Assembly (NCBI RefSeq): GCF_002127535.1
Contig: NZ_MUBJ01000023.1
Span: 1-57,265, forward strand
Source: Xenorhabdus vietnamensis
GTDB taxonomy: Bacteria > Pseudomonadota > Gammaproteobacteria > Enterobacterales > Enterobacteriaceae
DNA: 57,265 nt
Direction of reading: 5' to 3'
Below the pieces are notes generated by a model, which ran no database searches, was not told the origin of the DNA, and saw nothing but the letters and a program-made list of their open reading frames with translations. A program made the position numbers and the translations under genes. Below, piece by piece: positions 29,738 to 43,374 of the stretch (within the stretch, counting starts at the first letter, position 1; each line of letters begins with the position of its first letter).

Positions 29738-30569
29738 CCCCGGTAGGGCGGAGAATACAGCCGGGTACACCTGCTCCTGCAACGCGTTCGCGCATTTTTT
29801 CAGCGCTGGGCTTGTTTCTATAAGGGCCAAGTACAACACGGTTCCAATTATCTTTTGTGGCAATCTGACTCTCAATGCCTGCAAATGCAAGGTTCGCACG
29901 GACAGACTCCGCTTGTTCCATTGCTCGGAAAGAGCCACATTGTAGCATCAATTTCGAGTTATTTTTTTCAGGCTTTGGTTTGCCAGCTTCACTGGTGCTT
30001 TGAATAGGGGCTGCTGGCTTTTGTTCTGACGAGTGTTGTCCGGCTTGTTGTTGGGTATGTTGCTGCTGCGCATATTCATATTGTTGTGCAGGCGGATTAA
30101 TCAAGACCCGTGAACGTGGAACGAGTTCACTGTTATAAGGTACCTCTTTCAATAAAATAGGCGGCTGGCGCATGTCTGCCTGCATTTGCTCGAGTAGTTG
30201 CTTCTGTTCTGCCGTTAATTGGGGAGCCTGGTTTAACGGCTCGTTCAATGTTGATGTTGCATTGGGGTCTTGTATTGGAGATTCATTAACAGGACGATTT
30301 TCCAATTCTTTTATATAACTCCAACGCTCTTCTGGTTTTGGTGGCAGGCTATATTCCTTGGTTTGATGGTTGGACTTTGGGCTATTTTGTACACTTTTTT
30401 CCTTCTGATTGTGTGCAATGAAATAAAGTCCACCAATAAACATGACCATCAATACCGCAGCAACGGCTAATGTAGTTTTGGATAATCCTTGAGCTTGATT
30501 TTTTTTCTTACCCGTATTTTTCCGGCGGGGATTGCTACGCCCGCGACTTACATAATCTCGTTGTGCCAC
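29733..30569 (-). CDS. ftsN: Cell division protein FtsN
   Basis: 278 residues. A short cytoplasmic segment (MAQRDYVSRGRSNPRRKNTGKKK), one membrane helix (about 32-52), a Pro/Gln-rich periplasmic linker with QQ repeats, and a C-terminal SPOR domain (about 205-278: LMLQCGSFRAMEQAESVRANLAFAG and so on). The last essential division protein to arrive; activates septal peptidoglycan synthesis. It lies 72 bases downstream of cytR. Confidence 0.96.
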   Translation of the reverse strand: MAQRDYVSRGRSNPRRKNTGKKKNQAQGLSKTTLAVAAVLMVMFIGGLYFIAHNQKEKSVQNSPKSNHQTKEYSLPPKPEERWSYIKELENRPVNESPIQDPNATSTLNEPLNQAPQLTAEQKQLLEQMQADMRQPPILLKEVPYNSELVPRSRVLINPPAQQYEYAQQQHTQQQAGQHSSEQKPAAPIQSTSEAGKPKPEKNNSKLMLQCGSFRAMEQAESVRANLAFAGIESQIATKDNWNRVVLGPYRNKPSAEKMRERVAGAGVPGCILRPTGG

Positions 30570-30641
30570 TGTTTAATTCGCTGAGTTATTTAAAAGATTA
30601 AGGAATAGATAACTAATGTTACTTAAGCTGGCGTTATTTGC

Positions 30642-31667
30642 CTAGCTTTTAGGCGAACAAGTGCTTGCTCGAATGATCAATTCTGCTTCCAATAACCTTG
30701 AGTCTTTGGAAACTAAGCGGCCTTGTAGCTGTTCCAGCAACAATAGAATGGAATTATGCCCAATTTCATAACGAGGTTGTTTCACTGTGGTTAGGGCTGG
30801 TTCGCAGTATTGAGCCAGATTTAAATTATCGAAACCAACGACAGAGAGGTCTTCTGGTAATTTTAATCCCATCTTTTTAGCTTGCCATATTGCTCCCATG
30901 GCCATGACATCGCTATGACAGAAAATAGCGCTTGGAGGTTCAGGCAGGGTAAGCAAGCTTTCCGCCAATGTGGAGCCACTTTCGTGAGTGAAATCACCGC
31001 GGACAATATATTCTTCGCGAATTTCTACCTCTGTGCGCCGCAATGCCTGAATGTAACCTTGCAAGCGATAGTGGCACAGTGGCATGGTTTCCGGCCCTGT
31101 AATACAGGCTATGCGTTTGTGCCCTAATTTTTGTAAGTGATGGGTGGCATTAAAGGCTGCTGTCAGATTGTCAATATGGACGGTAGGCAATTCCAGCTCC
31201 GGCGCGAATTCATTGGCCATGACCATTGGCGGCAGATTCTTTTGTTCTTCTTTGGAAACATCGAAAGGAATGTTGGAACCCAGTAATACCATACCATCAA
31301 TACGTTTGGTGATCAGAAGATTGATAAATGCATGTTCTTGTTGCTGCTGATGTTTGCAATCGCCAATCAGAACTAAGTAACCATGTTCTGCCGCCGTTTC
31401 TTCAATACCCCGAATGACTTCAGTAAAGAAAGGATCACTGATATTGGGAACGATAACCAAGATTGTCCTGGATTCATTGCGTCGTAAGTTTTTGGCTAGA
31501 TTGTGGGGATAGTAACCAACTTCCAATACCGCATTCTCAACTTTTTGTCGCGTGCGTGCAGAAACCTTGTCAGGACTCATTAGTGTTCTTGATACAGTTG
31601 CGGTAGAAACACCAGCCACTTTGGCAACATCTTTCATGGTTGCCAACGCGCAATTCTTTTTTTCCAT
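30642..31667 (-). CDS. cytR: LacI-family repressor CytR
   Basis: 341 residues from the ATG at 31667, which follows GAGGAGTG. A further-upstream start in the frame (31736) would add 23 unrelated residues and is rejected. Helix-turn-helix TMKDVAKVAGVSTATVSRTL, then a periplasmic-binding-protein-like domain. Represses nucleoside uptake and catabolism together with CRP. Conserved blocks match E. coli CytR throughout (for example NESRTILVIVP and MVMANEFAPELELPTVHID). Confidence 0.95.
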   Translation of the reverse strand: MEKKNCALATMKDVAKVAGVSTATVSRTLMSPDKVSARTRQKVENAVLEVGYYPHNLAKNLRRNESRTILVIVPNISDPFFTEVIRGIEETAAEHGYLVLIGDCKHQQQQEHAFINLLITKRIDGMVLLGSNIPFDVSKEEQKNLPPMVMANEFAPELELPTVHIDNLTAAFNATHHLQKLGHKRIACITGPETMPLCHYRLQGYIQALRRTEVEIREEYIVRGDFTHESGSTLAESLLTLPEPPSAIFCHSDVMAMGAIWQAKKMGLKLPEDLSVVGFDNLNLAQYCEPALTTVKQPRYEIGHNSILLLLEQLQGRLVSKDSRLLEAELIIRASTCSPKS

Positions 31668-31838
31668 AGGTTCACTCCTCACTTTCCACAGGCAGCGAAA
31701 CGATTGCTCTCCGGCTGCTAAAAAAAAGCCAGTCATTCCTTAGAGAGGAACGCTGGCAGATTGATTTCTACAATCATATTAATAGATTCATTTTAAACCG
31801 ATTAATAGATCAATCCGTTACTTTGTTTACACAAAAAA

Positions 31839-31854
31839 TGTGATATGAATCATT
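31839..31854. promoter_or_regulatory. CRP-like site upstream of cytR
   Basis: TGTGA-TATGAA-TCATT, eight of ten consensus bases with correct spacing. Lies about 170 bases upstream of cytR. In E. coli cytR depends on CRP. Nearby, ATTAATAGAT occurs twice (31778 and 31801), of unknown role. Confidence 0.5.
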
Positions 31855-31961
31855 TCTTAGAGATACTTCGCAAATTGGAGAAATAATTGTCTCTATTTTT
31901 CTAAAAATGTTCGGCCTAATTTTGGTGCTTTGCGATGACACGCAATTTTCTATTTCTGTCA

Positions 31962-34178
<2,217 letters not shown>

Positions 34179-34249
34179 TTAACGACCAGATAAAAGAATA
34201 TATAAAAAAATATAGTGATAAGGGTATCATAGCAAATGAGCAGATTTCA

Positions 34250-34278
34250 TTGCGCAATAAACAGATATTCTGTATGAT
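34250..34278 (+). promoter_or_regulatory. Sigma-70 promoter for rpmE
   Basis: TTGCGC and TATGAT with 17 bases between them, transcript start expected near 34285. Confidence 0.65.
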
Positions 34279-34398
34279 CCGCCGCCTTTGGTATAGAAAT
34301 TACCGAAACTTATTTTTATCAACACGATTATCAACACGACGTGTGGTGTCTGGCGGTAACAAGGCTGGATAGCGACACGGCCTGAACAGAGGTTTCCC
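34279..34398 (+). promoter_or_regulatory. Structured rpmE leader, possible L31 autoregulatory element
   Basis: About 110 bases of leader. CCGCC near 34280 can pair with GGCGG near 34352, enclosing a TTTGGTA/TACCGAA hairpin; further hairpins lie before the GAGG ribosome site. Gammaproteobacterial L31 leaders that bind L31 are known. Structure judged by eye. Confidence 0.35.
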
Positions 34399-34614
34399 AT
34401 GAAAGAAGGTATCCATCCTAAATACGAAGAAGTTACTGCATCTTGTTCTTGCGGTAATGTAATCAAAATCAACTCTACTGTAGGTCACAACCTGAACCTG
34501 GACGTTTGTGGTGAATGCCACCCGTTCTATACTGGTAAGCAGCGTGACGTTGCAACTGGTGGCCGTGTTGATCGCTTTAACAAACGTTTCAGCGTACCAG
34601 GCGCTAAGAAGTAA
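34399..34614 (+). CDS. rpmE: 50S ribosomal protein L31
   Basis: 71 residues. Zinc-binding C+ type with the four cysteines in SCSCGN and DVCGEC. A second, C-minus paralogue (ykgM type) is not in this window. Good ribosome site AGAGG. Confidence 0.97.
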   Translation: MKEGIHPKYEEVTASCSCGNVIKINSTVGHNLNLDVCGECHPFYTGKQRDVATGGRVDRFNKRFSVPGAKK

Positions 34615-34660
34615 TGACTTTTCCCGGCTTGTAATCTATACAGGCTGGATAGTTGAAACA

Positions 34661-34692
34661 AAAACGCCCGATGCAAAACATCGGGCGTTTTT
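34661..34692. terminator. Bidirectional terminator, rpmE/metJ
   Basis: AAAACGCCCGATG-CAAAA-CATCGGGCGTTTTT: long stem with T- and A-tracts, between convergent genes. Confidence 0.95.
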
Positions 34693-34696
34693 GTTA

Positions 34697-35014
34697 TCAA
34701 TATTCCCATGTCTCAGGATCAATACCTAGCTCACGCATCATGATTTTCGCTGCTTCTGGGATTTCATCATGGCGCTCTTTGCGCAAATCATTATCATTAG
34801 GCAGAGGTTGTCCAGTGAACGCATGGAGAAAAGCTTCACACAGTAATTCGCTGTTTGTTGCATGACGTAGATTATTCACCTGACGACGGGTGCGTTCATC
34901 AGTCAGGATTTTCAATACCTTCAGCGGAATTGAAACTGTAATTTTTTTGACCTGTTCGCTTTTTTTGCCATGTTCAGCATAAGGGCTGACATACTCACCA
35001 TTCCACTCAGCCAT
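34697..35014 (-). CDS. metJ: Methionine repressor MetJ
   Basis: 105 residues, as in E. coli. Ribbon-helix-helix protein: [55 protein letters not shown] is nearly identical to E. coli. Binds arrays of 8-base met boxes with S-adenosylmethionine as corepressor. Two such arrays are visible here, before metB and before metF. Confidence 0.98.
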   Translation of the reverse strand: MAEWNGEYVSPYAEHGKKSEQVKKITVSIPLKVLKILTDERTRRQVNNLRHATNSELLCEAFLHAFTGQPLPNDNDLRKERHDEIPEAAKIMMRELGIDPETWEY

Positions 35015-35225
35015 GAGATACCTTAAATAGTTTTTGAACCAAGTAATTGAGATCAGAAGTTGGAGGGGATTTCTGACCTGTTTTCATGTCGATAATGCGG
35101 TAGTCTAGCATATTTCACCTATCGTCTATATCGCTCCATCCGCACTAATTTATAAAATATAACCAGAAGACATATAAAATGTAATGACACTCATTGAATC
35201 GCGGTATTAAACCGTAAAATATTTT

Positions 35226-35257
35226 GGATGTCTAGATGTATTGACGTCCATATCTCC
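35226..35257. promoter_or_regulatory. MetJ operator, four met boxes (metJ/metB)
   Basis: Four consecutive 8-mers: GGATGTCT, AGATGTAT, TGACGTCC, ATATCTCC; consensus AGACGTCT. Located in the 292-base metJ-metB spacer. The third is the best match. The rest of the spacer presumably holds both promoters. Confidence 0.85.
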
Positions 35258-35306
35258 AGTGGTTATTCTTGCATGACGCCAATAATAACGATGATGGGGA
35301 AAGGCT

Positions 35307-36467
35307 ATGGGATGTAAGCAAGCGACAATTGCGGTTCACAGTGGTTCAAATATTGATGAACAATATGGTTGTGTTGTTCCGCCTATCTATCTTTCCAGCA
35401 CTTACAACTTTACGGGGTTCAATGAACCCAGGGCTCATGATTATTCCCGCCGTGGCAATCCTGGCCGTGATGTTGTCCAACAGGTGTTGGCAGAACTGGA
35501 AGGGGGCGCAGGCGCAGTCATGACCAGCAGTGGCATGTCTGCTATCCATCTGCTTTGTACCGTATTCCTGAAACCAGGGGATTTATTGGTAGCTCCCCAT
35601 GATTGCTATGGCGGCAGTTATCGTCTTTTTGACAGTCTGAGTAAACGCGGTGCATACAATGTGATTTTTGTTGATCAATCAGATCAACAGGCATTGAAAC
35701 AGGCGTTGGCTAAAAAGCCCAAGCTGGTATTGATTGAAACACCGAGCAATCCTCTGTTGCGGATCGTTGATATTCAATACATTTGTGGATTGGCTCATGA
35801 AGTTGGGGCATTGGCTATCGTCGATAACACCTTCTTAAGCCCCGTATTGCAAAAGCCATTGGATTTAGGGGCTGATTTAGTGGTTCATTCCTGTACTAAA
35901 TATTTGAATGGACACTCTGATCTCATTGCAGGAGCAATTATCGCCAAGGAATCAGCCATTGCTGATGATTTGGCTTGGTGGGCGAATAATATCGGAGTAA
36001 CAGCAGGGGCCTTTGACAGCTATTTGCTACTGCGTGGTATTCGTACATTATCTGCCCGTGTATTGCTTCAGCAAAACAATGCTGTTGCTGTTGTGGATTA
36101 CCTGCAGCAGCAGACTCAAGTGAAAAAACTTTTTTATCCTGCATTGAAGAACCATCCCGGACATGAAATTGCCGTTAAACAACAGCGAGGTTTTGGGGCA
36201 ATGCTAAGTTTTGAACTGGATGGTGATGAACAGACCATGCGTCGTTTTTTATCTGCGTTAAGATTATTTACTTTGGCTGAATCTCTTGGTGGTGTGGAAT
36301 CGTTGATTTCTCATACCGCAACAATGACACACGCGGGAATGTCAGCAGAAGCAAGGGCTCAGGCAGGGATTACGGATTTGCTTCTTCGTGTCTCTGTAGG
36401 AATTGAAGATAGTCAGGATTTAATAGCTGATCTGGACAATGCGTTTCAGGCAGCGGCAACGAGGTAA
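35307..36467 (+). CDS. metB: Cystathionine gamma-synthase
   Basis: 386 residues (E. coli 386). PLP enzyme of the Cys/Met metabolism family: the start TIAVHSGSNIDEQYGCVVPPIYLSSTY matches, and the PLP lysine lies in HSCTKYLNGHSDLIAG. Joins O-succinylhomoserine with cysteine. The next gene, metL, starts nine bases later. Confidence 0.97.
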   Translation: MGCKQATIAVHSGSNIDEQYGCVVPPIYLSSTYNFTGFNEPRAHDYSRRGNPGRDVVQQVLAELEGGAGAVMTSSGMSAIHLLCTVFLKPGDLLVAPHDCYGGSYRLFDSLSKRGAYNVIFVDQSDQQALKQALAKKPKLVLIETPSNPLLRIVDIQYICGLAHEVGALAIVDNTFLSPVLQKPLDLGADLVVHSCTKYLNGHSDLIAGAIIAKESAIADDLAWWANNIGVTAGAFDSYLLLRGIRTLSARVLLQQNNAVAVVDYLQQQTQVKKLFYPALKNHPGHEIAVKQQRGFGAMLSFELDGDEQTMRRFLSALRLFTLAESLGGVESLISHTATMTHAGMSAEARAQAGITDLLLRVSVGIEDSQDLIADLDNAFQAAATR

Positions 36468-36476
36468 TCATTAATC

Positions 36477-38912
36477 ATGAGTGCACTGGCAACAGCGGGG
36501 GCGGAATCGGGCCGTCAGTTACATAAATTTGGTGGCAGTAGTCTGGCCAATGTGAAATGCTATCAGCGGGTTGCTGAAATTATGGCGAACTACAGCCAGC
36601 CGGGTGATTTGATGGTGGTATCGGCAGCAGGGAGTACGACCAATCAGCTGATCGACTGGCTTAAACTGAGTCAGAGTGACCGGATATCAGCGCATCAAAT
36701 ACAGCAATCCCTACGGCGCTACCAGCAAGAGTTGATCCGTGGTTTGTTGCCCGAAGCCGTTGCAGAGGAACTGAGTGCAATGTTTATCGCTGATCTGGAA
36801 AGATTGAGTGCATTGCTGGATAAACCCATCACAGACATCACATATGCAGAAGTAGTGGGACACGGGGAAATCTGGTCTGCACGTTTGATGGCTTCGGTGC
36901 TTGAAAATCAGGGGCTCCCTAGTGCATGGCTGGATGCGCGTAAATTTCTGCGGGCAGAGCGTGTTGCCCAGCCGCAAGTTGATGTCAGCTTATCCCAGCC
37001 CCTGTTTAGCCAGTTATTGATTCAAAACCCCAATAAGCGTTTAGTGGTTACCGGTTTTATTTCCAGTAATCAGAGTGGTGAAACTGTATTGTTGGGGCGC
37101 AATGGCAGCGATTATTCAGCTACCCAAGTCGGGGCTTTGGCTGGAGCCAAAAAGGTCACGATTTGGAGCGATGTGGCGGGGGTCTACAGTGCTGATCCGC
37201 GTAAAGTCAAAGATGCTTGCCTGCTGCCGTTGCTGCGTTTGGATGAAGCCAGTGAATTGGCACGCTTGGCAGCGCCCGTTCTTCATACTCGCACATTGCA
37301 GCCTGTCTCCATCAGCGATATTGATCTGCAATTGCGTTGCAGTTACCAGCCTGAACAAGGTTCCACCCGTATTGAACGGGTGCTGGCTACAGGAACAGGG
37401 GCAAAAATCGTTACCAGTCATGAGGATGTTTGCCTGATTGAACTGCATGTTTCTTCAGCCCACGATTTCAAGCAAATCAACAAGGATATTGATTCTTTAT
37501 TGAAGCGCACTCAGATTCGTCCATTGGCAACAGGGCTGCATGCAGATTGCAACCTGATCCAGCTTTGCTATACCTCTGAGGTTGTGAATAGCGTTCTTGA
37601 TGTTTTGCAGGATGCCTCCTTGCCCGGCAAACTTTCTTTACGTGAAGGTTTGGCACTGGTGGCTCTGGTTGGGGCGGGTGTATGCAAGAATCCGCTGCAT
37701 AGCCATCGTTTTTATCAACAATTAAAAGATCAGCCGGTTGAATTTATCTGGCATGCGGAAGATGGCATCAGTCTTGTTGCCGTACTGCGTTCGAATCAGA
37801 CATTGCATTTGATTCAGGGGTTACACCAAAGCCTGTTCCGGGCAGAAAAGCGTATCGGTTTGATGCTGTTTGGTAAAGGAAATATTGGTTCTCGCTGGCT
37901 GGAGCTGTTTGCTCGTGAACAGAAGAATATTTCTGCTCGCAGCGATTTTGAATTTATTCTGGCGGGTATCGTCGATAGTCGTCGGAGTCTGTTGAATTAT
38001 CAGGGAATTGATGCGAGTCGGGCGTTGGCATTCTTTGATGATGAAGCGACTGAACATGAAGAGGAAGCTCTGTTTTTGTGGATGAGGGCACATCCTTATG
38101 ACGATTTGGTCGTACTGGACGTCACGGCAAGTGGAGAATTGGCCGCAGAGTACATTTATTTTGCCAGCTATGGCTTCCACGTAATCAGCGCCAACAAAAT
38201 TGCCGGCTCTTCCGACAGCAATACATATCGCATGATCCGTGATGCTTTTGCAAAAACAGGCAGTCACTGGTTATACAACGCTACGGTTGGTGCGGGGTTG
38301 CCGATTAACTATTCCGTCAGAGATCTGCGGGAAAGCGGTGATACTATCCTTTCCATCAGTGGGGTTTTTTCCGGAACATTATCTTGGTTGTTCCTGCAGT
38401 TTGATGGTTCTGTGCCTTTCAGTGAATTAGTGGAACAAGCATGGCAGCAGGGGTTGACAGAACCTGATCCACGCATTGATCTTTCTGGTCAGGATGTGAT
38501 GCGAAAACTGGTTATTCTGGCTCGTGAAGCCGGTTATGAGATCGAGCCTGATCAAGTGCGTATTGAGTCTTTAGTACCGAAAGAGGCGCGGCTCGGCTCC
38601 ATTGAGGAATTCTTTGAAAACAGCGCTGCCATTAATGCGCAGATGCTGCAACGATTGGAGGCAGCACGGGAAATGGGCATGGTACTGCGGTATGTTGCGC
38701 GTTTTGATGCCAGCGGTAAGGCGAAAGTTGGCGTGGAAGCGGTACGTGATGATCATCCATTGGCTTCACTGTTGCCGGCAGATAATGTTTTTGCGATAGA
38801 GAGCCGCTGGTATCGTGACAATCCATTAGTGATCCGCGGACCGGGAGCCGGACGAGATGTCACGGCGGGAGCAATCCAGTCAGATTTAAATCGTCTGTCG
38901 CAGCTTCTGTAG
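36477..38912 (+). CDS. metL: Bifunctional aspartokinase II/homoserine dehydrogenase II
   Basis: 811 residues (E. coli 810). N-terminal aspartokinase: KFGGSSLANVKCYQRVAEIM and the substrate region GRNGSDYSATQVGALAGA. C-terminal homoserine dehydrogenase begins LMLFGKGNIGSRWLELF; catalytic region VSANKIA and NATVGAGLPI. Carries out the first and third steps of the aspartate pathway towards methionine. Operon with metB. Confidence 0.97.
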   Translation: MSALATAGAESGRQLHKFGGSSLANVKCYQRVAEIMANYSQPGDLMVVSAAGSTTNQLIDWLKLSQSDRISAHQIQQSLRRYQQELIRGLLPEAVAEELSAMFIADLERLSALLDKPITDITYAEVVGHGEIWSARLMASVLENQGLPSAWLDARKFLRAERVAQPQVDVSLSQPLFSQLLIQNPNKRLVVTGFISSNQSGETVLLGRNGSDYSATQVGALAGAKKVTIWSDVAGVYSADPRKVKDACLLPLLRLDEASELARLAAPVLHTRTLQPVSISDIDLQLRCSYQPEQGSTRIERVLATGTGAKIVTSHEDVCLIELHVSSAHDFKQINKDIDSLLKRTQIRPLATGLHADCNLIQLCYTSEVVNSVLDVLQDASLPGKLSLREGLALVALVGAGVCKNPLHSHRFYQQLKDQPVEFIWHAEDGISLVAVLRSNQTLHLIQGLHQSLFRAEKRIGLMLFGKGNIGSRWLELFAREQKNISARSDFEFILAGIVDSRRSLLNYQGIDASRALAFFDDEATEHEEEALFLWMRAHPYDDLVVLDVTASGELAAEYIYFASYGFHVISANKIAGSSDSNTYRMIRDAFAKTGSHWLYNATVGAGLPINYSVRDLRESGDTILSISGVFSGTLSWLFLQFDGSVPFSELVEQAWQQGLTEPDPRIDLSGQDVMRKLVILAREAGYEIEPDQVRIESLVPKEARLGSIEEFFENSAAINAQMLQRLEAAREMGMVLRYVARFDASGKAKVGVEAVRDDHPLASLLPADNVFAIESRWYRDNPLVIRGPGAGRDVTAGAIQSDLNRLSQLL

Positions 38913-38970
38913 CCCAGTATTCTATAGGCAGAGATTTTTTTCTGTCGATTAGGTTTTTGAACGGATTTTG

Positions 38971-38996
38971 GCAGGGACATGAAGGATGATCCCTGC
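38971..38996 (+). terminator. Weak hairpin after metL
   Basis: GCAGGGA/TCCCTGC stem with a 12-base loop, 58 bases after metL, no T-tract. The whole metL-ppc spacer (38913-39353) has no other clear feature; it shows two ATTGCAGAAAA repeats at about 38999-39020 and no recognisable gene. Confidence 0.35.
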
Positions 38997-39353
38997 TAAT
39001 TGCAGAAAAATTGCAGAAAAAGGGTTGTTTATTCAATCATCGCTCCCAGTTGGTATCGCCATCCCATCAGGCTCTTTTGAAAAGATAAAACTTGTTGAAA
39101 ATAAGCAAGATTTATTGAGTACAAGCAAGAAAAGAAATCGAATTATCTTATAAAAAAGAAATCCAGATTAAATTTCATAAAATCCGCCCAAATTGTTTAT
39201 TTTCTGATATGAATAGCATGTCAGAGATAAACAAAAGAATATTCTCTACAGCAAAACATGAAGCATTTTAGACAGAAAAAATAGGGTAAATGCCAATTGA
39301 GCCAGTCTTCTGGTGAAATGGATGACATACAGCAACACAAGGCCAGAAACCAC

Positions 39354-41990
39354 ATGAATCAACAATATTCCGCAATGCGAAGTAATGTCAGTATGCTCGG
39401 TAAGTTGCTGGGCGATACAATTAAAGAAGCTTTGGGAGAAGATATTCTTGATAAAGTTGAAACAATCAGGAAGTTGTCCAAATCATCCCGCGCAGGCAAT
39501 GAAACCCACCGTCAGCAGCTTTTATCGACACTGGAAAATTTATCTAATGATGAATTATTGCCTGTTGCCCGTGCGTTTAATCAGTTTTTAAATCTGACTA
39601 ATGTTGCTGAACAATATCATAGCATCTCTCCACATGGCGAAGCGGCAAGCAACCCGGTAGCGTTGGCAGCGCTGTTCAATCGGCTCAAAGATAAACAATT
39701 CAGTAATGATGAGTTGGTCAATGCGGTCAATGAACTGGCGATTGAATTGGTTCTGACTGCCCATCCGACAGAAATTGCCCGCCGCACCCTGATTCATAAA
39801 CTGGTTGAAGTTAATGGTTGTCTGGCACAGCTTGATCACGATGATTTGGCGGATTATGAACGCAATAACATTATGCGCCGGTTGCGTCAGTTGATTGCCC
39901 AATCATGGCATACTGATGAGATACGTAAGATTCGCCCAACCCCAATTGATGAAGCAAAATGGGGTTTTGCTGTTGTCGAAAATAGCTTGTGGGAAGGTGT
40001 GCCGGCATTCCTGCGTGAATTCAATGAGCAACTGCAAGAGTCCATTGGTTATAGTCTGCCGGTGGAAGCCGTACCAGTGCGCTTTACCTCTTGGATGGGA
40101 GGGGATCGTGATGGTAACCCTAATGTTACCGCTGAAATTACCCGTCATGTCTTGCTGCTTAGTCGTTGGAAAGCTGCAGAGCTGTTCCTGAAAGATATTC
40201 AGATTTTAGTTTCTGAACTCTCCATGTCGGAGTGTACGCCTGAACTTCGCCAAATGGCGGGAGGTGAGCAGGTTTCAGAACCTTACCGTGAGATTGCCAA
40301 GCAATTGCGGACGCAATTAAGCAACACGCTGGCTTATCTGGAAAAACTCCTTAAAGGTGAACAAGCCCTGCCACCCGCGGATTTACTGTTGCATAACGAA
40401 CAATTATGGCAACCGCTATATGCCTGTTATCAATCCCTGAAAGATTGTGGCATGGAAATTATCGCGAATGGGCAATTGCTGGATACCTTGCGCCGCATTC
40501 GTTGCTTTGGTTTGTCTTTGGTGCGTATTGATATCCGTCAGGAAAGTACCCGCCATACCGATGCGATTGCTGAACTGACGCAATATCTGGAAATGGGAGA
40601 TTATGAGGGCTGGCCTGAAACTGAAAAACAGGCATTCCTGCTACGTGAATTGCAGTCAAAACGTCCCCTGATCCCACATGATTGGCAGCTAAGCGCAGAA
40701 ACTCAAGAGGTTTTCGATACCTGTAAAGTTATTGCTGAATCACCACAAGATGCGATTGCGGCTTATGTTATTTCCATGGCGAAAGTTCCTTCTGATGTGT
40801 TGGCAGTGAAATTGTTGCTGAAGGAAGCGGGATGTTCATTGTCATTACCGGTTGCCCCGTTGTTCGAAACCCTTGATGACCTTAATAATGCAGAAAGTGT
40901 AATTCGGCAACTGTTGGGGATTGAATGGTATCGCGATCTGATTAAGGACAAACAGATGGTGATGATTGGTTACTCAGATTCAGCCAAAGATGCGGGAGTG
41001 ATGGCGGCATCGTGGGCACAATATCGGGCACAAGATGCATTAATCAAAGTATGTGAACAAGAAGGCGTAACACTGACTCTGTTTCACGGACGCGGTGGCA
41101 CAATTGGTCGCGGTGGTGCACCTGCACATTCTGCTTTGCTTTCCCAACCGCCGGGTAGCCTGAAAGGAGGGTTTCGCGTAACGGAACAGGGAGAAATGAT
41201 CCGCTTTAAGTTTGGTTTGCCGCAGGTGACGATCAGCAGCTTGGCCTTGTATGCCAGTGCGATTCTGGAAGCAAACTTATTGCCACCGCCGGAACCAAAA
41301 CCGGAATGGCATCAGGTTATGGACACGCTTTCGGATGTTTCTTGTGATATGTATCGTGATTATGTGCGTGAGCAACCGGAATTTGTGCCTTATTTTCGGG
41401 CAGCAACACCTGAGCAAGAATTGGCAAAACTGCCTTTGGGTTCACGACCTGCTAAACGACGCCCGATGGGGGGTGTTGAAAGTTTGCGAGCGATCCCGTG
41501 GATATTTGCATGGACACAAAACCGTCTGATGCTTCCGGCATGGCTGGGTGCTGGCGCGGCGCTACAACGGGTGATTGATGCGGGCAATTTGTCGGTTTTA
41601 ACGGATATGTGCCGCGATTGGCCATTTTTCAATACGCGTATTGCCATGTTAGAGATGGTGTTTGCCAAAGCAGATTTATGGTTAGCGGAATATTATGATC
41701 AGCGTTTGGTCGAACCGAAGTTGTGGTCACTGGGAGTTAAATTACGCAACCAACTTGCGGAAGATATCAAAACAGTATTGACCATTTCACAAGATGAGCA
41801 ATTGATGGCGGATTTGCCGTGGATCGCAGAATCTATCGCATTGCGTAACGTGTATACCGATCCATTGAACGTACTACAGGCCGAATTATTACAGCGTTCC
41901 CGTCAGCAGGAAAATCCTGATCCGCATCTTGAACAGGCGTTGATGGTAACGATTGCCGGTGTTGCGGCAGGAATGCGTAATACGGGATAG
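39354..41990 (+). CDS. ppc: Phosphoenolpyruvate carboxylase
   Basis: 878 residues from the ATG at 39354 (E. coli 883). The open frame extends to 39297 but those 19 residues are not in the family; [21 protein letters not shown] matches E. coli's start. Catalytic His block [26 protein letters not shown] and [12 protein letters not shown] are present, as is the C-terminal MRNTG. Converts PEP plus bicarbonate to oxaloacetate. Here it lies between metL and metF and points right, unlike its E. coli arrangement next to argE. Confidence 0.97.
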   Translation: MNQQYSAMRSNVSMLGKLLGDTIKEALGEDILDKVETIRKLSKSSRAGNETHRQQLLSTLENLSNDELLPVARAFNQFLNLTNVAEQYHSISPHGEAASNPVALAALFNRLKDKQFSNDELVNAVNELAIELVLTAHPTEIARRTLIHKLVEVNGCLAQLDHDDLADYERNNIMRRLRQLIAQSWHTDEIRKIRPTPIDEAKWGFAVVENSLWEGVPAFLREFNEQLQESIGYSLPVEAVPVRFTSWMGGDRDGNPNVTAEITRHVLLLSRWKAAELFLKDIQILVSELSMSECTPELRQMAGGEQVSEPYREIAKQLRTQLSNTLAYLEKLLKGEQALPPADLLLHNEQLWQPLYACYQSLKDCGMEIIANGQLLDTLRRIRCFGLSLVRIDIRQESTRHTDAIAELTQYLEMGDYEGWPETEKQAFLLRELQSKRPLIPHDWQLSAETQEVFDTCKVIAESPQDAIAAYVISMAKVPSDVLAVKLLLKEAGCSLSLPVAPLFETLDDLNNAESVIRQLLGIEWYRDLIKDKQMVMIGYSDSAKDAGVMAASWAQYRAQDALIKVCEQEGVTLTLFHGRGGTIGRGGAPAHSALLSQPPGSLKGGFRVTEQGEMIRFKFGLPQVTISSLALYASAILEANLLPPPEPKPEWHQVMDTLSDVSCDMYRDYVREQPEFVPYFRAATPEQELAKLPLGSRPAKRRPMGGVESLRAIPWIFAWTQNRLMLPAWLGAGAALQRVIDAGNLSVLTDMCRDWPFFNTRIAMLEMVFAKADLWLAEYYDQRLVEPKLWSLGVKLRNQLAEDIKTVLTISQDEQLMADLPWIAESIALRNVYTDPLNVLQAELLQRSRQQENPDPHLEQALMVTIAGVAAGMRNTG

Positions 41991-42012
41991 TTTTTTAAAA
42001 GTTTTTCAAGCA

Positions 42013-42050
42013 CCAAAGCCGAATGGGAAACTGTTTGGCTTTTTGCGTTT
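42013..42050 (+). terminator. Terminator of ppc
   Basis: AAAGCCGAA/TTTGGCTTT stem (one G-U pair) followed by TTGCGTTTT. Between ppc and the convergent metF. Confidence 0.75.
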
Positions 42051-42157
42051 TAATCTGCTTAAAGAAAGAGTTATCTACAGTGACGCCGAACTATCATCTA
42101 GCCCGGCTTCTGCGGTTGTAAAACTTGTAATGGGTAACTTGCAATGCAATAGATAAA

Positions 42158-43131
<974 letters not shown>

Positions 43132-43311
43132 AAATAGAATGGGTGAAGTGGGTTTTTTAGTCAATAAAGAAATGGCTCATTCCCAATGAGGAATATTCAA
43201 AGTGATCAGGAAAGAAATTCATGTTGGAGAGGCGGCGTGAAAATACTGAAATAGCCAGTTGCTTATTGAGGCATATTGGATGTTGATGGTATCAGGTTAA
43301 CTAATTGAATA

Positions 43312-43344
43312 TAGTAAAAAAACCCCGATGTACTCACCGAGGTT
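43312..43344 (-). terminator. Intrinsic terminator of argE
   Basis: On the minus strand: AACCTCGGTG-AGTA-CATCGGGGTT, followed by TTTTT. Two G-U pairs. 31 bases after the argE stop. The remaining 43132-43311 spacer shows nothing else. Confidence 0.8.
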
Positions 43345-43374
43345 ATGTTACTTGCCAAGGTTATATAGTGATAG

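Noticed and set aside
31668..31736. N-terminal extension of cytR
   Set aside because: The ATG at 31667 has a strong ribosome site and matches the family start.
38971..38996. Strong terminator after metL
   Set aside because: The stem is only seven base pairs and lacks a T-tract; listed at low confidence.
39297..39353. N-terminal extension of ppc
   Set aside because: No similarity to the family; [12 protein letters not shown] at 39354 aligns with E. coli Ppc.
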